Below are positions 1 to 4,892 of a DNA stretch of 12,739 nucleotides, piece after piece (position 1 is the stretch's first letter; each line of letters starts with the position of its first letter). Where the stretch lies: positions 1 through 12,739 of the forward strand of contig SKPS01000357.1 of NCBI GenBank assembly GCA_007119395.1, given 5' to 3'. The notes beneath the pieces are model-generated. The model was not told where the DNA came from, did no database searches, and saw only the letters and a program-made list of their open reading frames with translations. The stretch comes from Lentimicrobiaceae bacterium. GTDB lineage: Bacteria; Bacteroidota; Bacteroidia; Bacteroidales; SKPS01. The position numbers and the translations under genes were made by a program.

Positions 1-475
1 AACGATCACTGTAAGGCCCCAATACGGCTGCTTCATTGAAGGCAATCATCCTGTAAAAGTCGGCGGGAGCCTCTTCATAGATCATTCCGGCCGGTGCTTC
101 GTCTACAGACCCCAAAGGTTCACTGTCAACATAAAAAAACAGTTCACCCTCCTCATTTTTCCCCATCAGATAGATAAAGCGAAACTGTTCGTTCATCTGT
201 TTAACCAATGCGAGTTGTGATTTCACCCGATGGTACAAAAGAGATTCCAAATCCGCATTGCTCCCTGAAAGGGAGGCTAATTCGGCATGGTTTAATGCCT
301 CAACCAACAGTTCCGTTTTCTGGAGAAGCTCATTTCGCATCACTTCATCAGCATGCATCACCGCACGATAAGCAAAAAACACACCCCCGCCGACAATGAG
401 CACCGCCAGCATCAAAACCCACCTACGCAAAACAGCGATACGGTGGTGGTTGTTACTATGTTTTTGTTCTACCAT
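1..475 (-). CDS. Membrane sensor protein, N-terminal part (likely histidine kinase or PAS-domain signalling protein), truncated by window edge
   Basis: The frame is open from an ATG at 475 to the left edge (158 codons seen, no stop). A basic N-terminus is followed by one membrane segment at about residues 15-36. A helical, presumably periplasmic region follows (about 40-100), then a beta-rich stretch with IYLMGKNEEGELFFYVDSEP (101-120), EEAPADFYRMI (134-144) and GPYSDR (153-158). This pattern recalls the extracytoplasmic sensor segment found before PAS, histidine kinase or GGDEF output domains; the output domain would lie outside the window, so the effector type is inference. The start is supported by an in-frame TGA four codons upstream and a near-consensus promoter about 30 bases upstream. 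It lies 95 bases downstream of a histidine kinase gene on the same strand but has its own promoter, so the two need not form an operon. Confidence 0.75.
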   Translation of the reverse strand, partial: MVEQKHSNNHHRIAVLRRWVLMLAVLIVGGGVFFAYRAVMHADEVMRNELLQKTELLVEALNHAELASLSGSNADLESLLYHRVKSQLALVKQMNEQFRFIYLMGKNEEGELFFYVDSEPLGSVDEAPAGMIYEEAPADFYRMIAFNEAAVLGPYSDR

Positions 476-504
476 CCCGGCGGTTCAAGATTGGAAATCT
501 TACA

Positions 505-535
505 CAAATATAATACAGTTATTGCGAAAATCAAA
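505..535 (-). promoter_or_regulatory. Bacteroidota-type promoter of the sensor gene, with a small inverted repeat downstream
   Basis: Read on the minus strand, TTTG (535-532) is followed by exactly 19 bases and then TATATTTG (512-505). This fits the Bacteroidota primary sigma pattern TTTG-N19-TAnnTTTG. Transcription should start near 498, giving a leader of about 23 bases before the ATG at 475. Close to that start lies the inverted repeat AGATT-GGA-AATCT (488-500), which could be an operator or a small hairpin; that role is inference. Confidence 0.7.
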
Positions 536-570
536 CTGTGCGCCCTCGAATATTTGATGCTCTTGGCGTG

Positions 571-1551
571 CTAACCGCTTTTTTCTGTTCGCGCCGGCAG
601 GAATACGCTGAATACAGAACCTTTCCCTTCGGTGCTTTTCACCTCAATATGGCCTTCGTGTTTCTTTACCAAGGTATTGCTAAGCACCAACCCGAAACCT
701 GTACCCAGCTCCCCATCTGTTCCCGGAGTGGAAAAGCCTGTATCAAGGCTGAACAATGTATCAATATTTTTTGCAGGGATTCCCACTCCATTGTCAGATA
801 CATTTATGATCACCTGTTGATCACCATTCTCAGCCGATACCGCTACCTTACCTCCCGGATGCGAAAACTTCACCCCATTGCTTACCAGGTTACGGATCAC
901 TGTAACGATCATCTTTTCATCACACCATAGATAAATCTCCTCACTCACCTGATTGCGAAGCTCAATACTCTTTTTGCGTGCTGTAGTAAGCAATGGAGTG
1001 GTGCCCACCTCAACCAGATGGTGAAGCTGATGCATTCCAGGCTGATAGTTAATGCTTCCCACTTGTACTCTTGCCCAATGTAACAAGCTCTCAAGTAAGT
1101 GGAGTGTGCGTTCAGCCGTGGTATGAATCAATCCGGCATACTGTCGAATGTCATCTGTATTGATTGAACCACTTTCATGGTAAATGATCTCACTAAAACC
1201 TGAGATGGTATTGAACGGTGAACGCAGATCATGAGCAATAATACTGAACAGTCTGTCTTTTTCAGCATTTAGTGTGGCCAGTTCTGTATGTTGCGCTGAA
1301 ATAATGTGGTTTTGCTCTCTTACCCGACCCAACAGCTCCTTTAATCGTTGGTTTTTCCTGAATAGCAACACATAAAACACAGTAAAACCCAGCACCAAAA
1401 AACCCCCGGAAATTATGACGAGACGTATTTGGAATCTGCGGTTCGTCAATTCGTGCTCCCTCAGCCTGATCTGATAATTGTACTGGTGAGTGGTGGCGTT
1501 CAAACGCATCATTTCAGACTGAAAGTGGCCCTGCAGATCCCGAATTGCCAT
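571..1551 (-). CDS. Histidine kinase, catalytic part with one membrane segment; sensor region lost
   Basis: The 326-codon frame encodes a membrane-anchored sensor kinase that would autophosphorylate a histidine and pass phosphate to a response regulator; none is in the window. Seen in order: a short N-terminal helix, one membrane segment (about 43-63), a coiled-coil linker (about 65-98), a HisKA H-box FSIIAHDLRSPFNTISGF with His107, the N-box VIRNLVSNGVKF (219-229; Asn221 and Asn225), the G1 box DNGVGI (253-258) and the G2 box GTGFGLVL (283-290). All kinase motifs look intact. Relatives of this type usually carry a periplasmic TPR sensor domain before the membrane segment. Here the ATG at 1551 is only the first start after an in-frame TGA, and TPR-like coding sequence continues upstream with stops. 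The product is therefore either a truncated kinase or the surviving 3' part of a pseudogene. Confidence 0.85.
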   Translation of the reverse strand: MAIRDLQGHFQSEMMRLNATTHQYNYQIRLREHELTNRRFQIRLVIISGGFLVLGFTVFYVLLFRKNQRLKELLGRVREQNHIISAQHTELATLNAEKDRLFSIIAHDLRSPFNTISGFSEIIYHESGSINTDDIRQYAGLIHTTAERTLHLLESLLHWARVQVGSINYQPGMHQLHHLVEVGTTPLLTTARKKSIELRNQVSEEIYLWCDEKMIVTVIRNLVSNGVKFSHPGGKVAVSAENGDQQVIINVSDNGVGIPAKNIDTLFSLDTGFSTPGTDGELGTGFGLVLSNTLVKKHEGHIEVKSTEGKGSVFSVFLPARTEKSG

Positions 1552-1925
1552 GAAATGCTCATACGCCTTTCAGTAATCTCCCAAAGAATAGTAGTTGTCT
1601 TGAAGCACCTCGTTGGCGAGATACATATATATATGTATGTCTTCCTTTGATGCGATCACCTATGCCTCATTGGCCATTTCAATCGCCCTCTCCGGTCGGC
1701 ATATCCGAAACGAGCCCTTCATGCGCGCTTTGTTGATCAATATCAATGGTAACTCACGCTGATCACATCAACCGTATCCAGAAACCTTTTGTGATCATCA
1801 TGGTTACAAAACACCTCTATCATATTAGCTGCCTGCCTGTTGTATGCTTTAGCTATCTCCTCTGCATTGGTTTCCGCCCGGAAAAAGGCAAGGGCTTCTG
1901 GAAAATTTTTATCAAAAAAATGCAT
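1552..1925 (-). pseudogene. Decayed TPR-like sensor region of the histidine kinase
   Basis: In the same frame as the kinase, the sequence upstream of its ATG reads as a TPR-like helix pair: LANEVLQDNYYSLGDY, then a TGA (1570-1572), then KAYEHF. Further up, ERAIEMANEA is followed by TAG (1660-1662) and VIASKED. Upstream again, a different frame (1925 to 1743) continues the TPR-like helical character with FPEALAFFRAETNAEEIAKA and AYNRQAANMIEVF, ending at TGA 1743-1745. Joining these needs one frame change and readthrough of two stops. A complete TPR sensor with signal peptide would need considerably more sequence than the roughly 125 codons present, so the N-terminus is also missing. Next to the second helix pair is an 18-bp AT palindrome (1621-1638). 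The fragment abuts the regulatory region of the divergent ferredoxin-hcp operon. Assignment rests on pattern only; a sequencing error could mimic one lesion but hardly three. Confidence 0.7.
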
Positions 1926-1928
1926 GTT

Positions 1929-1944
1929 TGTAACCTGTGTTACA
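1929..1944. promoter_or_regulatory. Crp/Fnr-family operator (candidate HcpR-type site) upstream of the ferredoxin-hcp operon
   Basis: TGTAAC-CTGT-GTTACA is a perfect palindrome with 6-bp arms and a 4-bp spacer, the geometry of Crp/Fnr-family sites. Its centre (1936.5) is about 43 bases upstream of the start predicted from the -7 box at 1966-1973, close to the position used by class II Fnr-type activators. Hcp genes in several anaerobes, including Porphyromonas, are known to be controlled by HcpR, a Crp/Fnr-family regulator that responds to nitrosative stress. That this particular site binds HcpR is inference. Confidence 0.65.
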
Positions 1945-1945
1945 G

Positions 1946-1973
1946 TTTGAGGGAAAGGGGTATACTACTTTTG
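1946..1973 (+). promoter_or_regulatory. Promoter of the ferredoxin-hcp operon
   Basis: TACTTTTG at 1966-1973 matches the Bacteroidota -7 box TAnnTTTG. The nearest TTTG upstream (1946-1949) is 16 bases away instead of the usual 19 or so, so the -33 contact is poor. That fits a promoter dependent on an activator bound at the palindrome just upstream. The predicted start is near 1980. Confidence 0.55.
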
Positions 1974-2025
1974 TTTCCGGAAAAGGGAGGTAATCCCATT
2001 GAGTAAAAGGAAAAAAGTAATAGCC

Positions 2026-2934
2026 ATGAAAAGAGAGATTATCAAGATAGACGACGATTTGTGTAACGGATGCGGGCTGTGCATTCCCAACTGCCATGAA
2101 GGGGCATTGCAGATCATTGACGGCAAGGTTCGTCTGGTGAGTGAGTTGATGTGCGACGGACTGGGTGCCTGCGTGGGGCATTGTCCTGAGGGCGCAATCA
2201 CCATTGAGGAGCGTGAAGCTGCCCCTTATGATGAGGTGCTGACCATCTCTGAGATGATATCCAAAGGGAAAAACACGGTGATTGCACACCTGAAACATTT
2301 GAAGGATTACAATCAGCATGAGTTTTTAAAGCAGGGAGTAAACTGGTTGATGGAGAACAAGTCATCTGTTCCGTTCAGTGTAGAGGAGGTGATTCACGAG
2401 GTGCATCATCACAAAGGGGGGAGTCATTCAAGCAAACCTGCTGAGGCTCCTTCTAACGGAGGTAGTGCCTGCGGCTGTCCCGGAGCACAAGCCATTGATC
2501 TTACTGCGGTGGTGGATGCGCCCGGAGCAGAAAAAACACAGGGTGATGTCAGTTCAGCTCTGAGCCAGTGGCCTGTACAGATGCATCTTATCAACCCTGC
2601 AGCACCCAACTTCCAGGGGAGTGACCTCCTGCTCGCAGCCGACTGTGTGGCATTCGCTGCCGGAAACTTCCACGCTGAATACCTCAAAGGGAAAACACTC
2701 GCCATCGCATGCCCAAAACTTGATCACGGCAAAGAGATCTATGTGGAGAAACTGCGTCGCCTTATCGACGAATCAAAGGTAAACACCATTACAGTGATGT
2801 TAATGGAGGTGCCTTGCTGCAGCAGCCTGCTCCAATTTGTACAGGCTGCACAGGCACAAACCTCCAGAAAAGTGCCCGTGAAGCTTATGGTAATCAGCAT
2901 CAGAGGTGAAAAACTAAGCGAAGAGTGGGTCTGA
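2026..2934 (+). CDS. 4Fe-4S ferredoxin-like protein partnered with Hcp
   Basis: This 302-residue cytosolic protein probably carries electrons to or from the Hcp encoded next to it. An N-terminal bacterial two-cluster ferredoxin module has a full first motif, CNGCGLC plus C23 (Cys13, 16, 19, 23). The second motif, CDGLGACVGHCP, has only three cysteines (43, 49, 53) because Leu46 sits where a fourth would be expected. A His-rich linker (about 124-135) leads to a C-terminal region of about 150 residues with more cysteines: CGC at 149-151, C207, C229 and the pair C264-C265 in EVPCCSS. I recognise this architecture from proteins encoded beside hcp in anaerobes but cannot name its biochemical role. 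ATG 2026 gives the usual MKREIIKID start. A TTG at 1999 in the same frame has a strong GGGAGG 8 bases upstream and would add nine residues. The gene is 134 bases upstream of hcp and probably cotranscribed. Confidence 0.88.
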   Translation: MKREIIKIDDDLCNGCGLCIPNCHEGALQIIDGKVRLVSELMCDGLGACVGHCPEGAITIEEREAAPYDEVLTISEMISKGKNTVIAHLKHLKDYNQHEFLKQGVNWLMENKSSVPFSVEEVIHEVHHHKGGSHSSKPAEAPSNGGSACGCPGAQAIDLTAVVDAPGAEKTQGDVSSALSQWPVQMHLINPAAPNFQGSDLLLAADCVAFAAGNFHAEYLKGKTLAIACPKLDHGKEIYVEKLRRLIDESKVNTITVMLMEVPCCSSLLQFVQAAQAQTSRKVPVKLMVISIRGEKLSEEWV

Positions 2935-2972
2935 TTGCCATTGATCTCGTCAAGTGACGAGATCAATGGCAA
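2935..2972 (+). repeat. Perfect intergenic hairpin, 18-bp arms
   Basis: Starting on the base after the ferredoxin stop codon, TTGCCATTGATCTCGTCA is followed by AG and then by its exact reverse complement (2955-2972). The folded RNA would have about 17 pairs and a tetraloop. No U-tract follows, so it is not a standard intrinsic terminator. Between two genes expected to be cotranscribed it could act as a partial attenuator, a 3'-end stabiliser for the ferredoxin message, or a processing site. Confidence 0.8.
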
Positions 2973-3063
2973 GTTGAGGAAGTTGAGGAAGTTGAGTTTT
3001 CTAAACACCCTAAACATTCTAAACCATCTAAACATTCTAAACAACATAAACCATCTAAACAAA
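2971..3063 (+). repeat. Two adjoining 9-nt tandem arrays in inverted orientation (hcp leader)
   Basis: Array 1 (2971-2996) is AAGTTGAGG repeated nearly three times. After four T residues, array 2 (3001-3063) consists of seven consecutive 9-nt units beginning CTAAAC or ATAAAC: CTAAACACC, CTAAACATT, CTAAACCAT, CTAAACATT, CTAAACAAC, ATAAACCAT, CTAAACAAA. Reversed and complemented, array 2 reads GTTTAGnnn and resembles the array 1 phase GTTGAGGAA. The two look like one repeat family placed head to head and could form an imperfect stem. Array 2 ends five bases before the hcp start codon and forms an A-rich leader. Confidence 0.85.
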
Positions 3064-3068
3064 AAAAA

Positions 3069-4715
3069 ATGAGCATGTTTTGTTATCAATGTCAAGAAAC
3101 AGCCCACGGCACCGGCTGCACAAAAATAGGTGTTTGCGGAAAGAAAGAGGATGTAGCCAACTTGCAGGATCTGCTGGTATATATCTCGAAAGGGATTTCA
3201 TTGCTGGCCGAGGAGGGCAAGAAGTTAAACATCCATGATGAGCGGAACGACAAATTCGTGTTTGAGGCGATGTTTGTCACCATTACCAATGCGAACTTTG
3301 ATCGTCAGGCGATTGTTCGCAAGATTCGTGAAGGGGTAGAATTGCGTGATGCGTTTGCAGCTTCATTAATTACAAAGGGAGTACATCTTCCTGACAGCTT
3401 GCACGATGCTGCCACCTGGTATGGTGAGACGGAAGCTGAGATGGAGTCAAAAGCTGTTACTGTGGGTATTTTAGCAATTGAGAATGAAGACATCAGGAGC
3501 TTAAAAGAGTTGCTGACCTACGGTATCAAAGGGATGGCTGCCTATGCTGAGCACGCTTTCAATCTGGGGCATACCAACAAAGAGATTTACGCCTTTATGC
3601 AGAAAGGGCTTGCTGCCACGTTGAACCCCGATCTGGGTGTTGAAGAGCTGGTAGGCATGGTAATGGAGTGCGGTAAATTCGGCGTGGATGTGATGGCCTT
3701 ACTCGACAAAGCCAACACCGAGAGCTATGGCAATCCCGAAGTCACCAAAGTGAACATTGGCGTAAGAAACAACCCGGCCATCCTCATCAGCGGTCATGAC
3801 CTGAAGGATTTGGAAGAGTTGCTGAAGCAAACAGAAGGTACCGGTGTGGATGTTTACACCCACAGCGAGATGCTGCCGGCACACTACTATCCGGCATTCA
3901 AGAAGTACAGCCACTTTGTGGGGAACTACGGAAACGCGTGGTGGAAACAAAAAGAGGAGTTTGAGACGTTTAACGGCCCGATTCTGTTCACCACCAACTG
4001 TATCGTACCACCAAGAGGCTCGTACAAAGAGCGCGTTTATACTACCGGATCATCCGGGTTTGACGGTTGCACTCATATCCCCGACAGGCAGAACGGGCAG
4101 CCGAAAGATTTCTCTGTGATTATTGAACACGCCAAAAGATGTGCACCTCCTACAGAGATTGAGACCGGTGAGATCGTGGGTGGTTTTGCACACAACCAGG
4201 TATTGCAATTGGCCGACAAAGTGGTTGACGCCGTTAAGAGTGGTGCTATCAGGAAGTTCTTTGTGATGGCAGGATGTGATGGCAGGATGAAAGACCGCGA
4301 CTACTACACCGAGTTTGCCGAAGCGTTGCCGAAAGACACCGTGATCCTTACAGCGGGCTGTGCGAAATACCGTTACAACAAACTCCCGTTGGGAGATATC
4401 GGTGGCATCCCGCGTGTGCTTGACGCAGGACAGTGCAACGACTCTTACAGCCTCGCCGTGATCGCCCTCAAGCTGAAAGAGGTGTTCGAACTCAATGACA
4501 TCAATGAGCTTCCCATCGCCTACAACATCGCATGGTATGAGCAGAAGGCGGTGATCGTACTGCTGGCACTTCTCTACCTCGGTGTGAAAAACATTCACCT
4601 GGGGCCCACCCTCCCCGGATTCCTTTCACCGAATGTAGCCAATGTGCTGATCGAGAACTTCGGCATCACTGGAATCACTACCGTAGATGAAGACATGAAG
4701 ATCTTCCTGTCGTAA
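3069..4715 (+). CDS. hcp: Hybrid cluster protein (hydroxylamine reductase, NO-responsive), class I
   Basis: This cytosolic iron-sulfur enzyme is known to reduce hydroxylamine in vitro and is linked to NO detoxification and protein S-nitrosylation. The 548-residue length is normal for class I Hcp. Cys5, Cys8, Cys17 and Cys23 (CYQC, then GCTKIGVC) form the N-terminal cluster, with the spacing of the Desulfovibrio-type [4Fe-4S] enzymes instead of the enterobacterial [2Fe-2S] type. All hybrid-cluster ligands are recognisable: His243 (SGHDLKD), Glu267 (HSEMLPAH), Cys311 (TTNC), Cys403 (MAGCDGR, the persulfide cysteine), Cys431 (TAGCAKYRYN), Cys456 (GQCNDSYS), Glu491 and Lys493 (WYEQKAV). They lie within three residues of the Desulfovibrio vulgaris numbering. 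It is the second gene of an operon with the ferredoxin-like protein. I saw no promoter in the intergenic repeats, so expression probably depends on the upstream promoter and Crp/Fnr-type site. A strong terminator follows. Confidence 0.97.
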   Translation: MSMFCYQCQETAHGTGCTKIGVCGKKEDVANLQDLLVYISKGISLLAEEGKKLNIHDERNDKFVFEAMFVTITNANFDRQAIVRKIREGVELRDAFAASLITKGVHLPDSLHDAATWYGETEAEMESKAVTVGILAIENEDIRSLKELLTYGIKGMAAYAEHAFNLGHTNKEIYAFMQKGLAATLNPDLGVEELVGMVMECGKFGVDVMALLDKANTESYGNPEVTKVNIGVRNNPAILISGHDLKDLEELLKQTEGTGVDVYTHSEMLPAHYYPAFKKYSHFVGNYGNAWWKQKEEFETFNGPILFTTNCIVPPRGSYKERVYTTGSSGFDGCTHIPDRQNGQPKDFSVIIEHAKRCAPPTEIETGEIVGGFAHNQVLQLADKVVDAVKSGAIRKFFVMAGCDGRMKDRDYYTEFAEALPKDTVILTAGCAKYRYNKLPLGDIGGIPRVLDAGQCNDSYSLAVIALKLKEVFELNDINELPIAYNIAWYEQKAVIVLLALLYLGVKNIHLGPTLPGFLSPNVANVLIENFGITGITTVDEDMKIFLS

Positions 4716-4737
4716 CCGGGATAAATTTTCATGTGAC

Positions 4738-4770
4738 AAAGCACCATGGTCATCAGGCCATGGTGCTTTT
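4738..4770 (+). terminator. Intrinsic terminator of the ferredoxin-hcp operon
   Basis: AAAGCACCATGG (4738-4749), an 8-base loop, and the exact complement CCATGGTGCTTT (4758-4769) are followed by further T residues. It lies 22 bases after the hcp stop codon. The stem and T-tract also work in part on the opposite strand. Confidence 0.9.
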
Positions 4771-4813
4771 CATTTTCCGTTTTCTTGCAAATGGGAACCG
4801 AAAACTGGATATA

Positions 4814-4846
4814 TTTGGCTTGCAGGCTAATAATCGATTATCTTTG
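4814..4846 (+). promoter_or_regulatory. Promoter of the T9SS-exported protein gene
   Basis: TATCTTTG (4839-4846) matches the -7 consensus TAnnTTTG, and TTTG at 4814-4817 lies 21 bases upstream. The predicted start near 4853 leaves a leader of about 40 bases before the ATG at 4893. The palindrome TAATCGATTA (4831-4840) overlaps the left end of the -7 box and could be an operator; this is only a suggestion. Confidence 0.55.
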
Positions 4847-4892
4847 TAACATAAATCAACGCCTATTTCACTTATGTAATACCCCAATTCTC

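Noticed and set aside
2971..3063. CRISPR-like or iteron array
   Set aside because: Units are 9 bases with no spacers, no cas or replication gene is nearby, and the array lies between two cotranscribed genes.
2739..3107. Minus-strand frame of 122 codons with repeated Phe-Arg and Leu-Asn-Phe motifs
   Set aside because: It is a shadow of the ferredoxin gene and the 9-nt arrays; the repeated peptide only reflects the DNA repeats.
4050..4598. 182-codon minus-strand frame
   Set aside because: It lies wholly inside hcp, whose ligand residues are all conserved; it is a shadow frame.
4746..4892. 49-codon N-terminal extension of the T9SS cargo frame
   Set aside because: It starts within the hcp terminator stem, precedes the -7 box and would put the signal peptide in the middle of the protein.
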